The notes: generated by a model from the sequence alone, not told the origin. Shown: positions 26,241 through 36,034, counted from the stretch's first letter. The stretch: 58,545 nt of DNA from Actinomyces oricola (GCF_004104015.1 NZ_RYFV01000022.1:1-58545); one strand, 5' to 3'. Numbers and translations are program-made.

Positions 26241-27629
26241 ATGATCACAGTCAACAGTGTGCGCACTGCCGTGCACGATGCTTTCCCGACCATTGTCAAG
26301 GACCTCACCGAACTGGTTGCCATCCCCTCCGTTTCCGCCACCGGCCACGACCAGGCCCAGGTGGCCCGCTCCGCCGAGCATGTGGCCGCCCTCCTGGCCG
26401 CCTCCGGCATGGAGGCCCAGATCTGCTCGGCCCCCGGGTCCGACGGCGCCCCTGGCCGCCCAGCGGTGCTGGCCCACCGTGAGGGACCTGCCGGCAGCCC
26501 CCATGTGCTCTTGTACGCCCACCATGACGTCCAGCCCGTTGGAGACCCGCAGGGCTGGGCTCAGCCCGATCCTTTCACCGCCGTGCGTCGCGGCGACCGT
26601 CTTTTCGGCCGGGGCACCGCCGACGACGGGGCCGGGATCGTCGCCCACGTCCATGCCCTGCGCACCTTGGCGGCCTTGGGCCAGGACTCCCTGCCCTGCT
26701 CGGTGACCGTCTTCATTGAGGGGGAGGAAGAGGTCGGCTCGCCCTCATTCGAGAACTTCCTGGCCGCCCACCGCGAACGCCTCGAGGCCGATGTCATCGT
26801 TGTGGCCGACTCTTCGAACTGGAAGGTCGGTGCCCCCGCCCTGACCACCTCCCTGCGTGGCGTTATCCAGGTTGATGTACGCCTGGAGGTCCTGGACCAC
26901 GCCTTGCACTCGGGTCAATACGGCGGCCCCATTATGGACGCCACTACTGCCATGTGCCGCCTGATGGCGACCCTCCACAATGAGGCGGGCGACGTCGCCG
27001 TACCCGGCCTGGTCTGCCACTGTCAAGCCGGCCCTGACTTCCCCGACTACTCGGAGGCCGATTTCCGCATGGACGCCGGGATGCTCGACGGGGTGGAGCT
27101 GGTGGGCACGGGTGATCTCACCGCCCGCCTGTGGACCAAACCCACCCTGACCGTCATCGGTATGGATGTCACCCCTTTGCAGCTGGCCGGCAACGTTCTG
27201 GCCCCCTCCTGCACAGCGCGCCTGTCCATGCGCATTGCCCCGGGTCAGGACCCGCAGGAGGCCTTTGAGGCTCTCACCGCCCACCTCCAGGCGCACACCC
27301 CCTTCGGCGCCCGGTTGAACGTGGTCCTGGGGGAGGCGGGCCCCGCCTTCGACGGCTCCTCGCAGACCCCTGCCGGGCGCGCCGCCCACTGGGCGCTGGA
27401 GGCGGCCTGGGGCACCCCCAGCGTGGACATTGGTCAGGGCGGCTCCATCCCCTTCATCGCCACCCTCCAGGAGACCTTCCCGGATGCGCAGGTGCTGGTT
27501 ACCGGTATTGAGGACCCCGACTCGCGCGCCCACAGCGAGGACGAGTCCATGCACCTGGGCGAGCTCGAGCGCGTCGTGGTCGCCGAGGCGCTGCTCCTGG
27601 CCCGCCTGGGCGGGGCGGTCGCGGAATGA
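26241..27629 (+). CDS. M20 family dipeptidase
   Basis: 462 aa. Metal ligands are seen in YAHHDVQPVGD, LFGRGTADDGAG and EGEEEVGSP, with the catalytic Glu in the last; further ligands lie in VIVVADSSNW and SRAHSEDESMH near the C-terminus. A dimerisation/lid domain spans about residues 200-310. It should hydrolyse dipeptides or related amide substrates in the cytosol. The ATG at 26241 lies 41 bases from the divergent DUF3043 start. The glycerate-kinase-like gene follows after seven bases. Confidence 0.93.
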   Translation: MITVNSVRTAVHDAFPTIVKDLTELVAIPSVSATGHDQAQVARSAEHVAALLAASGMEAQICSAPGSDGAPGRPAVLAHREGPAGSPHVLLYAHHDVQPVGDPQGWAQPDPFTAVRRGDRLFGRGTADDGAGIVAHVHALRTLAALGQDSLPCSVTVFIEGEEEVGSPSFENFLAAHRERLEADVIVVADSSNWKVGAPALTTSLRGVIQVDVRLEVLDHALHSGQYGGPIMDATTAMCRLMATLHNEAGDVAVPGLVCHCQAGPDFPDYSEADFRMDAGMLDGVELVGTGDLTARLWTKPTLTVIGMDVTPLQLAGNVLAPSCTARLSMRIAPGQDPQEAFEALTAHLQAHTPFGARLNVVLGEAGPAFDGSSQTPAGRAAHWALEAAWGTPSVDIGQGGSIPFIATLQETFPDAQVLVTGIEDPDSRAHSEDESMHLGELERVVVAEALLLARLGGAVAE

Positions 27630-27636
27630 CCGGCAG

Positions 27637-28833
27637 GTGAGGGTTCTTCTGGCCCCTGGCGCCATGCGCCCCGAGCCCGGGGGCGTCCCCGTACCCGGGC
27701 TCGGGTTGGCCGCCCAGGGCGTGGTCCGGGCCTTGGCCTACGGGTGGTCGCAGGCCCGCCCCGCCGATGTGCTCACCATGCTGCCGTTGGGTGACGGCGC
27801 TGCGGGCAGTGCCCAGGCCATAGCCGCCGAGCGCATTGTCGCCAAGGAGAACCTGAAGGCGCCCGGGCCCTTGGACCAGGATCGTGAGGCCGCCCTGGTG
27901 CGCCTGTCCAACCCCCGGGTGGCGGCGGCCGGATCGACCTGGTGGCTTGACGCCGCGGCCTGGGCGCCCCTGCCGGAGCAGGCCGATGCCGCCGCCCAGG
28001 AGGCCCTTCACGGCACGTCCGAGGGGCTCGGCATCCTGGTGGCCCAGGCCCTGGCCCGCACCGGCCCGGCCGACACTCTTGTGGTGGGCTTGGACCGCAG
28101 CGCCGTGCACGATGGCGGGCTCGGCATGATTGAGGCCTGGGGCGGCGTCGAGGGCGCCTGGAGGGCTGTGGCGGGGCGCGACGTCGTGCTGGCGCTAGCC
28201 GACGGCGTCGCCCTGGGCGGGCTGGCCGGATCCGGGCAGGCGCTGGCCTCACTGGCGGGTCTGCCCCCTCACCGGGCCCAGGACCTGGATCGGCGCGCCT
28301 GCGCCACGGCCATGCGCCTGGCGGGGCAGGCGGCCCTCGCCTCCGCCGGCGAAGAGGGGCCCGTTGCCGGGCCGCCCCTGCTCGGCCCTGGGGCTGACGG
28401 CGGGCACCGGACTGGACTGTCGGCGACCACCTGGGGGACGGGGGCCGCCGGCGGCTGCGCCCTGGTGCTGCGCGCACTGGGGGCGCGGGCGCTACCCGGC
28501 GCCCAGGTCATGGGCCGGCTTGTGGGCCTGGAGCGGGCGGTGGAGGGCCAGGAGCTGGTGGTTACCGCCACCGGGGAGGCATATGACGTCCCGGACTATG
28601 GCGTGCCCGCCATCGCCGGCCGGGCGGCCGCCACCCACGCCCTGCCCGCAGTGCTGGTGGCGGGCCTGGCGGCCGTGCCCCGCAGCGAACTGGCCGCAGT
28701 AGGCCTGTTGGGCGCCTACTCGCTTCAGTCCCCGGGGCCTGGCGGGGACGGGTGGCTCAGTGCGGGACCGGCTGCCCTGGAGGCGCGGGTGGCCCAGCTG
28801 GGATCGCGTTTGGCTCGCACCTGGTCGCGCTAA
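27637..28833 (+). CDS. Glycerate kinase-like protein
   Basis: 398 aa from GTG at 27637 (MRVLLAPGAMRPEPGG). The family order is visible: MLPLGDGAAGSAQAI, SEGLGILVAQALA, a Gly-rich TWGTGAAGGCALVLRALGA matching the GTGAAGGLG motif of type I glycerate kinases, and ELVVTATGEAYDV in place of ADLVITGEG. The usual N-terminal SFKGSLSA motif is lost, and the two motifs above are diverged, so the substrate may differ from glycerate. It is probably co-transcribed with the dipeptidase. Confidence 0.65.
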   Translation: MRVLLAPGAMRPEPGGVPVPGLGLAAQGVVRALAYGWSQARPADVLTMLPLGDGAAGSAQAIAAERIVAKENLKAPGPLDQDREAALVRLSNPRVAAAGSTWWLDAAAWAPLPEQADAAAQEALHGTSEGLGILVAQALARTGPADTLVVGLDRSAVHDGGLGMIEAWGGVEGAWRAVAGRDVVLALADGVALGGLAGSGQALASLAGLPPHRAQDLDRRACATAMRLAGQAALASAGEEGPVAGPPLLGPGADGGHRTGLSATTWGTGAAGGCALVLRALGARALPGAQVMGRLVGLERAVEGQELVVTATGEAYDVPDYGVPAIAGRAAATHALPAVLVAGLAAVPRSELAAVGLLGAYSLQSPGPGGDGWLSAGPAALEARVAQLGSRLARTWSR

Positions 28834-28849
28834 GGGGCCGTGCGGCCCC
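28834..28849 (+). terminator. Short GC hairpin after the glycerate-kinase-like gene
   Basis: GGGGCCG-tg-CGGCCCC starts at the base after the stop codon. Seven-bp arms without a U tract; a plausible terminator for the forward unit, with 180 bases to the converging LacI gene. Confidence 0.5.
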
Positions 28850-29015
28850 CGCCGCCCGCCCCGCCGACTGCTGCCCACCGGGTGTGAGCGGCCCGCGCCG
28901 CAGGGGGTAGCACCCCTCACGCGCCAATCCTCTTGGGGCGTGCCGATGGAGCCGGGCGGCCCGCGCCCCCGGGGGTTAGTCGTTTGGCCCGTCGTAGGCC
29001 GGTCAGGGGGTCTGG

Positions 29016-30029
29016 TCAGGCCGGGGGGCACACTGCGGTCGAGCCGCGCACAATGAGGTCGGGGGCGAAGAGCATCTCGGTGTCGGAAACCTCCTGGCCG
29101 CCCATGGCCGTCATGAGCGTTGTCACCGCGGCCTGGCAGATCGTTACCACCGGCTGGCGCACTGTGGTCAGTGGCGGGTTGACCATGGGGATCAGAGGAG
29201 TGTCGTCATAGCCGATCACCGAGACGTCCTGCGGCACGGACTTGTCCAGGGCGTGCGCACCCTGGATGACACCCAGGGCAATAATGTCCGAGCCGCAGAC
29301 AATGCCGGTGCATTCCTGGGCCAGGAGCTGGTGGGCGGCGTTAATGCCGCCCTCATAGGTGTAGAGCGTCTCGACGACGCGCAGCGGCTCCTCGGGGAGG
29401 GCTGCGGTCATAACATCCTCGTAGCCCGAGCGCTTGCGCTGGGCTGGAACCATGCGCAGCGGGCCCATGGCCAGCCCGATCCGCCGGTGCCCCAGGCTCA
29501 CCAGGTGCTCCACGGCAATGCGTGCCGCAGCGCGGTCGTCGGTAGCGAAACCGGGGGTCTTAATGGTGGGGGCATTGCCATTGATGGTCACCAGGGGGAT
29601 GCCCCGCTCACGCAGCCGCTGGTAGCGGGTTACATCCGCGCTGGTGTCGGCGTGGCGCCCCGAGACGAAGATAATGCCGGCCACGCCTCGGTCAACCAGC
29701 ATTTGAATGTACTCGTCCTCGCTGGTACCGCCTGGGCTCTGGGTGCACAGCAGGGGGGTGTGCCCAGTGGGCGCCAAGAGCTGTTCGATCTCCTGGGCGA
29801 AGAGAGGAAAAACCGGATTGCTCAACTCGGGCACGATCAATCCGACCAGCCCCCGGGAGGCCTGGTGCAGGGACTCGGGGCGCTCATAGCCCAGCAGATC
29901 CAGGGCGACTAATACTTGGCGCCGGGTCGCCTCAGCGACATTGTCCTTCCCATTGAGAACCCGTGAAACAGTCGCGGTGGACACACCCGCCTGCTCCGCG
30001 ATGTGAGACAGTGTAATGCGCTGCTGCAT
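29016..30029 (-). CDS. LacI family regulator of the maltose locus
   Basis: 337 aa from ATG at 30029, preceded by AGGAG. The N-terminal helix-turn-helix is ITLSHIAEQAGVSTATVSRV with the hinge LNGKDNVAEATR; the periplasmic-binding-protein-like effector domain spans residues 60-337. The much longer open frame upstream crosses the neighbouring gene and lacks family similarity. It is the last gene of the minus-strand mal cluster, so it is very likely MalR, releasing its operators on binding maltose or maltodextrin. Candidate operators lie at 36021-36034 and 37522-37537. Confidence 0.9.
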   Translation of the reverse strand: MQQRITLSHIAEQAGVSTATVSRVLNGKDNVAEATRRQVLVALDLLGYERPESLHQASRGLVGLIVPELSNPVFPLFAQEIEQLLAPTGHTPLLCTQSPGGTSEDEYIQMLVDRGVAGIIFVSGRHADTSADVTRYQRLRERGIPLVTINGNAPTIKTPGFATDDRAAARIAVEHLVSLGHRRIGLAMGPLRMVPAQRKRSGYEDVMTAALPEEPLRVVETLYTYEGGINAAHQLLAQECTGIVCGSDIIALGVIQGAHALDKSVPQDVSVIGYDDTPLIPMVNPPLTTVRQPVVTICQAAVTTLMTAMGGQEVSDTEMLFAPDLIVRGSTAVCPPA

Positions 30030-30063
30030 GGGATCTCCTGGGTAGCGGACAAGGAGGCGGGGC

Positions 30064-31998
30064 CTATGGCCCGGGGCGGAGCTTGACGACGACGGAGCCG
30101 GGGGCGTGTGCACCGATGACCAAGCACGGCTGGGCGTCATCCGACCCGGTGACGCGTCCATGAGCACCGTCGAACACCTCAATATCCTCCACCCCTGCGG
30201 CGGGGAGGAGGCGGAGCGGGAGTCGGACGGCGTCCGCGGCATCGCGGGCCAGGGCGACCAGCACGTCCCCATCCGGGTGCGTACGCACCCAGATTACGAG
30301 GTCAGCCTCAGCGTGGACGAATCGAAGTCCTCCCCGTCTCAAAGCCGGCAGCTCGCGGCGCATGGCGGCCAGGTGCCGGTAGCGGGCCAGGGTCCCATGA
30401 TCCACCGGCCCCCAGGAGCCTGTGGCGCCCACGTGAGGGAGTTCGTGACCCGACTCGTCGCGCTGCCAGGGGATGGTGGTACGTGAGTGCTCCCCGTTGC
30501 GGCCGGTGGCGCCCAGCTCATCCCCGGCGAAGACGGTGGGCACGCCCGGGGCGGTGAAAAGGGCGGTGGCGGCCACCAGGTGCGCCGGACGCGACCCCAG
30601 GGCGGTGCGCGTCCGCGGGGTGTCGTGGGAGCACAGCAAGTTCATTGAGCGCAGCAGACTGGTGGCCGGCATCTGGGCCGTGTACTGCCGCACGCCGCGC
30701 ACAATCGCGTCCCCGTTCAGGTGGGGCAGGGGGGTGGGGATGCCCAGCCAGGTCAGGCCGTCAGCCGGGTCCGGATTCGAGAGCCAAGCCCACAGGGGGC
30801 GGGTGAATCCCGCATAGTTCATGGTGCCCTGCCAGCCGGGCCCGGTCAGGTCCGCGGAGGCGTCGTGCCCGTGCTCGGCCACCAGCCACAGGCGGCGGCC
30901 GGTGGCCTGCTCGATCTGGCGCATGGTGGCGCGCATGTCGGCGGCAACCTGGTGGGCCAGGTCGACCATTCCTCTGCGCCCGGTCATGTTCGCCACGTCG
31001 GTGCGCCAGCCGTCGGCGCTGTAGGGCGGTTGCAGCCAGTGGGCGGTCACAGAATCGGGGCCCTGCAGCAGGCGGGTGCGCAGTTCGGAGCTGCGGTGGT
31101 CCAGGCGCGGTAGGGAGGGCACGTCCAGCCAGGCCTCGTACTGGTCGGGGTGGCTGGTGAAGGTGTAGAAGTGCGCCTCCGGGCAGGAGGCGTCGGCCTG
31201 GGCGGCGGTGAACCATTCATGGGTGGCGCCCGTGTGGTTGGTGGTCAAGTCCAGTATCAGGCGCATGCCGCGGGCGTGTATGGCCTGGCTCAGTCGGGCC
31301 AGGGCCTCATCCCCGCCCAGGAGTTCATCGACGTGCGTGAAGGTGGTGGAGTCGTAGCGGTGCGTGGAGCCGGCCGGGAAGACCGGGGTGAGGTAGATAA
31401 TGTCCGCGCCCAGTTCGGCTATGTAGTCAAGATGGTCGGCGATGCCATCCAGGTCCCCGCCGTACCAGGCGTAAGCCGACTCCCTGGTCTGGGGCGGCTC
31501 GTCGAGCCAGGCGTGGGGCCGGGCCCACTGGGGGCGTTCGCGGTCGGCGGGGTCGGTGTGGGCGGCGAAGCGGTCGGGGAAGATCTGGTAGGCGATGGCG
31601 TCGGCCACCCAGGTGGGCGCCTCGTCGTGGGTGAGGATCTGGAAGTCGGTGGCGTCGGGGACGTCGTGGTCGCTCACCCCGGCGGCGTGGCACCACAGGT
31701 AGGGGGTGGGGCTGGAGGGCTCCAGGAGGAGGAAGCGGTAGCGGTTGACGGGGTTGACCAGGTGGACGCTGCCCTCCCACCAGGTTCCGGCCCGGCTGGT
31801 GTCCGTCGGCTCCAGCAGGGAGATCGCCGGCTCGCCGTCGACCACCTGACGCAGCACGACCTGTTCGGGAGCGCGCGGGGCCGGTACCCAGAGCCTGGCC
31901 GTGAGCCGGGCGCCGGGGCTTCGTCGCCCGCGTAGGTAGGCCGGACCGGTGTCGTGGTGGGGTTGCGTCAGGAGGTCGACAGGCGAGCCGGTGATCAT
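30064..31998 (-). CDS. GH13 alpha-glycosidase (maltodextrin glucosidase/neopullulanase type)
   Basis: 644 aa. An N-terminal beta-sandwich (residues 1-120) precedes the TIM barrel beginning at AIAYQIFPDRFA. All GH13 regions are present: region I DLTTNHTG, region II DGWRTDVANMTG with the nucleophile Asp, region III WLVAEHGHD with the acid/base Glu, and region IV LCSHDTPRTRT. It lacks a signal peptide, so it works in the cytosol on imported maltodextrins. It lies five bases after malG and shares its transcript. Confidence 0.92.
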   Translation of the reverse strand: MITGSPVDLLTQPHHDTGPAYLRGRRSPGARLTARLWVPAPRAPEQVVLRQVVDGEPAISLLEPTDTSRAGTWWEGSVHLVNPVNRYRFLLLEPSSPTPYLWCHAAGVSDHDVPDATDFQILTHDEAPTWVADAIAYQIFPDRFAAHTDPADRERPQWARPHAWLDEPPQTRESAYAWYGGDLDGIADHLDYIAELGADIIYLTPVFPAGSTHRYDSTTFTHVDELLGGDEALARLSQAIHARGMRLILDLTTNHTGATHEWFTAAQADASCPEAHFYTFTSHPDQYEAWLDVPSLPRLDHRSSELRTRLLQGPDSVTAHWLQPPYSADGWRTDVANMTGRRGMVDLAHQVAADMRATMRQIEQATGRRLWLVAEHGHDASADLTGPGWQGTMNYAGFTRPLWAWLSNPDPADGLTWLGIPTPLPHLNGDAIVRGVRQYTAQMPATSLLRSMNLLCSHDTPRTRTALGSRPAHLVAATALFTAPGVPTVFAGDELGATGRNGEHSRTTIPWQRDESGHELPHVGATGSWGPVDHGTLARYRHLAAMRRELPALRRGGLRFVHAEADLVIWVRTHPDGDVLVALARDAADAVRLPLRLLPAAGVEDIEVFDGAHGRVTGSDDAQPCLVIGAHAPGSVVVKLRPGP

Positions 31999-32003
31999 AT
32001 CGA

Positions 32004-32906
32004 TCAGCCCTTGACGGCGCCCGCGGTGGAGCCGCCCACAATGTAGCGCTGAAGGAACTGGAACAGGGCGATGACCGGCACCATTGTCATGACGGCGCCC
32101 GCGGCGAAAACGCCCAGGTTGTTGGAGCGGTCACCGGAGAGCAGGCCGTACAGGCCTACGGCGAGAGTCTTCTTGGAGTTGTCGGTCAGAAAGATCGAGC
32201 CCAGAAGGAACTCGGAGATAATGCCCACGAAGGCCAATAGGAAGGTGGTCGCGATAATCGGCTTGAGGGTGGGCAGCAGGATAATGCGGAATACCTGCCA
32301 GTGGTTGCAGCCATCAATGATGGCGGCCTCGTCGAGCTCCTTCGGAATAGTGTCGAAGGTGCCCTTGATGAGCCAGACCTGGCCCAGCGCCCCACCCATG
32401 AGGGCCAGGCTGTAGCCGGTCAGGGTGTTCAGGCCGATCGCGGGAATGACTTGGCCGATGTCGGAGATCATGTTGTAAATGGCGATCATGGACAGTGTGG
32501 CGGGGAACATCATGATCAGGAGCAGGGCCAGCAGGCCTCCACGGCGCCCCTTGAAGCGCAGGCGGGAGAATGCGTAGGCGGCCAACAGGGAGAAGAAGAT
32601 CTGGACCGCAGCCACAACCGCGCAGATGATAATGGTGTTGAGGTACCACTGCAGGAAGGGGCCCTTGGCCCCTGAGAGCAGGGTCTGGTAGTGGGTCAGG
32701 CTAACCTGTGAGGGGATCAGGCCGGTGGAGGCGACCGTGCCCACGGGGTTAAGAGAAGCCGAGATGACGTAGAGGATGGGGAAGGCGGCGAAGACGAGGG
32801 CGAGAACGCCAACAAGGTGGCGCCAGCCGATCTCCCGCAGCCAGCGGCCGAAGGACATGTGATTCTCGGGCGCATCGGCCCCGGTGGTGGATGGTGAAAT
32901 ACTCAT
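32004..32906 (-). CDS. malG: Maltose/maltodextrin ABC permease MalG
   Basis: 300 aa, six membrane helices. The EAA loop that touches the ATPase is ELDEAAIIDGCNHWQVFRII. The C-terminus is GGSTAGAVKG, as typical MalG proteins. The nucleotide-binding subunit (MsiK/MalK type) is not in the window; in actinobacteria it is often a shared ATPase encoded elsewhere. Starts 21 bases after malF. Confidence 0.93.
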   Translation of the reverse strand: MSISPSTTGADAPENHMSFGRWLREIGWRHLVGVLALVFAAFPILYVISASLNPVGTVASTGLIPSQVSLTHYQTLLSGAKGPFLQWYLNTIIICAVVAAVQIFFSLLAAYAFSRLRFKGRRGGLLALLLIMMFPATLSMIAIYNMISDIGQVIPAIGLNTLTGYSLALMGGALGQVWLIKGTFDTIPKELDEAAIIDGCNHWQVFRIILLPTLKPIIATTFLLAFVGIISEFLLGSIFLTDNSKKTLAVGLYGLLSGDRSNNLGVFAAGAVMTMVPVIALFQFLQRYIVGGSTAGAVKG

Positions 32907-32927
32907 GGTGATTCGTCTTCTCTGAGA

Positions 32928-34508
32928 TTAGTTAATGTCTTCGAGGGCCCGGGTGGCGCGGAATTGAACGACTGCCAGGACGCCGGTAATGACGAACAGC
33001 GCCACCGACACCGCTGAAGCGAAGCCGTAATCGGCTCCCGAGCCGCCGAAGGCGATACGGAAAATCATTGAGATGAGGATGTCGGTGCCGCCGCGGGCGT
33101 ACTCCCCGGGGGCGAAGGGGCCGCCCTGGGTGAGTAGTTCAATGGCGTTGAAGTTGTTGAAGTTGAAGGCGAAAGAACTCACCAGCAGGGGGGCGACGGC
33201 CACCAGTAGCAGGGGGGCGATGATCTTAATGGTGGTTTGCATGCCGGTGGCGCCATCCATCTTGGCGGCCTCCTTGACGTCGGAGGAAATCGACTGCAGC
33301 GCGCCGGTGCACACAATGAACATGTAGGGGAAGCCCATCCAGGTGTTGGTCAGCAGCACGGCGACCTTGGCCATGGTCGGGTCGGAGAGCCAGGGGATGG
33401 ACAGGTGGAGCGTTTCGTTGATCAGGCCGAAGTCCTGGTTGTAGAAGTTCGACCAGATTAGCAGGGAAATAAATCCAGGCACGGCGTAGGGCAGCAGCAG
33501 GAAGGAGCGGTAGAGCCTGCGGCCCTTGATGCGCTCGTCATTGAGGACCAGGGCCAGGGAGAAGCCGACGATGAAGCTCAAGAACACCGAGCAGAAGGCG
33601 AAGACCACGGTCCACGCGAAGGCCTTCAAGAACTGGGCCCCGATGTTGGAGTCCGCGAACAGGCGGGAGTAGTTGGCCAGGCCCACGTTCTGCTTCCAGG
33701 ATTGGGGGAGCTTGTTGCCGTCGGCGTCGGCGTAGAACTCCGAGGTGCCGATCTTCTGGACCGTATAGGTCACGCCGGTGTCGTTGTTAGTGATGGTGTC
33801 GGTGGCCTCGTCATAGGTGAGGGTCTTGACGCCCTCATAGGCCGCGCGCACGCCCTGAACCTTGATGGCACTCGTCTCCGATACCGACAGCGTCAGGGCG
33901 GTGATCTGGTCGTAGTAGGCGTTGACCTCACGGGGAGTGAGGATGGTGTAGCCCTCGGCGGCGGTGACGAAGCCGTCGGTGACGGTGACGGCGGACTTAT
34001 CGGCCTTCGCGACCGTCTCGCCATCGGCGCCGTAAAGGACCTCCCCGGAGTCGGGGTCGACCAGGAACAGCGAGTAGGGCCCATCCGCCGCGGTGCCGGT
34101 GGTGGCTACCGAGAGGTTGTACAGGGGGGAGTCGGCGGCCTGGACCACGGAGTTGTTCGTGATGGTGGTGATTGCCTCCTCCTTGGTGCCGCGGAAGCCG
34201 TCACCGAAGTTGGTGAAGGAGGTCTGAACGGTCAGGATGATGGGGACGATGAGGAAGACACTGAGGAAGAAGGTTCCCGGGAACAGGTACTTGCCCGGGA
34301 CGAAGCGTTTGGTGGAGTACAGCACGAATATGGCCACGGTGACCAGGATGACGATCGCCAGCCAGGTCCACATCTGGAACTTAATGAGTAGGGGAACAAC
34401 GAAGATTGCGGCGGCCAGGGCAAGGGACAGGACGACGACGCGGCCGAGGATGGAGGCCAGGGTTGTCGACTTCTCCCTCGGGATCGCCATGCGGGAGGTG
34501 GACGTCAT
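32928..34508 (-). CDS. malF: Maltose/maltodextrin ABC permease MalF
   Basis: 526 aa. Three N-terminal helices are followed by a large extracytoplasmic insert (residues about 100-275), the counterpart of the E. coli MalF P2 loop that contacts the binding protein, then five more helices. The EAA loop is VKEAAKMDGATGMQTTIKII. Partner of MalG. A 164-base gap with a hairpin separates it from malE. Confidence 0.93.
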   Translation of the reverse strand: MTSTSRMAIPREKSTTLASILGRVVVLSLALAAAIFVVPLLIKFQMWTWLAIVILVTVAIFVLYSTKRFVPGKYLFPGTFFLSVFLIVPIILTVQTSFTNFGDGFRGTKEEAITTITNNSVVQAADSPLYNLSVATTGTAADGPYSLFLVDPDSGEVLYGADGETVAKADKSAVTVTDGFVTAAEGYTILTPREVNAYYDQITALTLSVSETSAIKVQGVRAAYEGVKTLTYDEATDTITNNDTGVTYTVQKIGTSEFYADADGNKLPQSWKQNVGLANYSRLFADSNIGAQFLKAFAWTVVFAFCSVFLSFIVGFSLALVLNDERIKGRRLYRSFLLLPYAVPGFISLLIWSNFYNQDFGLINETLHLSIPWLSDPTMAKVAVLLTNTWMGFPYMFIVCTGALQSISSDVKEAAKMDGATGMQTTIKIIAPLLLVAVAPLLVSSFAFNFNNFNAIELLTQGGPFAPGEYARGGTDILISMIFRIAFGGSGADYGFASAVSVALFVITGVLAVVQFRATRALEDIN

Positions 34509-34621
34509 TGTCTGAGGAACCTTTCCGAGAGGTTGTGTGGTTGCCTGGGGAGGGCAGAGGTGAATGGGGCCTGTCAGGAGTCGCCTGGGCCCGTGGGGAT
34601 GTGGTGATTGGGGCGCACGAA

Positions 34622-34655
34622 GCCCAGGGGAGCAGGGAGTTCCCGCTCCCCGGGC
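34622..34655 (-). terminator. Hairpin between malE and malF
   Basis: GCCCAGGGGAGC (34622-34633) and GCTCCCCGGGC (34645-34655) pair with one bulged base around an 11-base loop. Partial terminators or mRNA-stabilising hairpins after binding-protein genes are a known way to make more binding protein than permease. The role here is inferred. Confidence 0.55.
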
Positions 34656-34672
34656 CTGGTGGTAGCTGAGGA

Positions 34673-35944
34673 TCAGCCGCCGATCTTCTTCTTAATCTCC
34701 TCGCCGGCGCTGGTCATGGTTGAGGCGGGGTCGGCGCCGCCGACAATATTGGCCTCGGCCTGCCCCAGCGGCTGCCACACGGCGCTCATGGCCGGAATGG
34801 CGGGCATGGGGTCGGCGTTGGCCGCCAGGTCAGCCAGGGTCACCATGTCGGCGTGCTCGGTCTTGAGTTTCTCGGCCAGGTCCTTCTGGGCCGGGGGCAG
34901 CTCGTTGGAGGTGAACATGGCCTCGGCGAAGGTGGAGTCCTTCGCGGCGTCGGCCACAAAGTCCACAGCGAAGGCCTTGTTCTTGCCCTTGGACGCTACG
35001 AAGAAGCAGTTGACCCCCACGAAGGGGCGGGCGGTAGAGCCCTCAATGTCGGCGAAGCCGGGGATCTGGGAGATCTGATAGTCAATGCCCGCACCCTTAA
35101 CGTCGGCCAGGGCCCAGGGGCCGGAGACCAGGTAGGGGGCCTTGCCGTCAGTGAACAGGGCAATGGCGTTGTCCCCGGTAATGGACTTCTTGAGCACGCC
35201 GTCGGCGCCCAGGGCGCCGATCTTGTCGGCCGCCACGAGGGAGCCCGCGCCGCCGACACCCAGGTCGTCGGGGTTGTAGGAGCCGTCGTCCTTCTTGCCG
35301 AACAGGTAGCCGCCTGCAGCCGTGTAGATGGGCTGCATGTGGTAGGCGTCGCCCTCCTCGCCCACGGGCAGGGAGAGGATGGCCTCCACGCCGGCGGCCT
35401 TGCCGGCGTCGACCAGTTCCTCAATGGTGGTGGGAGCGCTGACTGAGGTCAGCGACTTGTTGGCGAAGAGCGCCACGGTCTCTACCGCGTAGGGAGCGGC
35501 GTACGTCTGGCCGTCGTAGGTGACTGCGGCCAGGGCGACGTCGAAGTAGTTGGCCTTGGCGGTGTCGGTCAGACTCACTGGGTCAATGGAGCCGTTCTGG
35601 ACCATGTTGCCGATCCAGTCGTGAGCGCCCATGACAATGTCGGGGCCGTTGCCGGCCTGGTTAGCGGTAATGAAATTCGACTGGAGGTCGTTGGCCACGG
35701 TCTGGACGGCCACGGTCAGGCCCTGCTCCTCACCCCACTTCGTGGCGGTGTCTCGGATGGAGTCCGCCTTCTTCTGGTCGGCCCAGATGACCAGGTCGGC
35801 GTTGGCGTCGCGTTCAGGCGGAGAATCAGTGCTTGAGCCTGAGGCGGAGGATGTGGAGTCGTTCTGTGCTCCGCAGGCGGAGACAGCGGCCAGGGAGGCG
35901 GCGATGGCAGTCATGGACAGGAACGACCGGCGGTTAAGAGGCAC
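34673..35944 (-). CDS. malE: Maltose-binding lipoprotein MalE
   Basis: 423 aa from GTG at 35944, with AAGGAG eight bases upstream. The signal peptide is NRRSFLSMTAIAASLAAVSACG: a twin-Arg-like NRRSF start and a lipobox VSAC, so it is a membrane-anchored lipoprotein. The mature part starts with a Ser/Thr/Asp linker; LVIWADQKKADSIRD opens the family-1 solute-binding fold. An open frame extends 39 codons upstream without a good RBS. It binds maltose or maltodextrins and delivers them to MalFG. Confidence 0.93.
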   Translation of the reverse strand: MPLNRRSFLSMTAIAASLAAVSACGAQNDSTSSASGSSTDSPPERDANADLVIWADQKKADSIRDTATKWGEEQGLTVAVQTVANDLQSNFITANQAGNGPDIVMGAHDWIGNMVQNGSIDPVSLTDTAKANYFDVALAAVTYDGQTYAAPYAVETVALFANKSLTSVSAPTTIEELVDAGKAAGVEAILSLPVGEEGDAYHMQPIYTAAGGYLFGKKDDGSYNPDDLGVGGAGSLVAADKIGALGADGVLKKSITGDNAIALFTDGKAPYLVSGPWALADVKGAGIDYQISQIPGFADIEGSTARPFVGVNCFFVASKGKNKAFAVDFVADAAKDSTFAEAMFTSNELPPAQKDLAEKLKTEHADMVTLADLAANADPMPAIPAMSAVWQPLGQAEANIVGGADPASTMTSAGEEIKKKIGG

Positions 35945-36004
35945 CGTGATTCTCCTTCGAATCTGGGAGGGGCGTGACATGGGCTCAGCCCCGTGACGGC
36001 AAAA

Positions 36005-36034
36005 AATGTAATCCCGTTTCGCAACTCTTGCAAG
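36005..36034 (-). promoter_or_regulatory. malE promoter with overlapping LacI-type operator
   Basis: On the minus strand TTGCAA (36028-36033) and TACATT (36005-36010) are 17 bases apart, a good vegetative promoter. The palindrome CTTGCAAG (36027-36034) covers the -35 box, and GCAA-ctc-TTGC (36021-36031) overlaps it. CTTGCAAG-type repeats are what I recall for MalR operators in Streptomyces. A repressor here would block polymerase directly. Confidence 0.65.
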
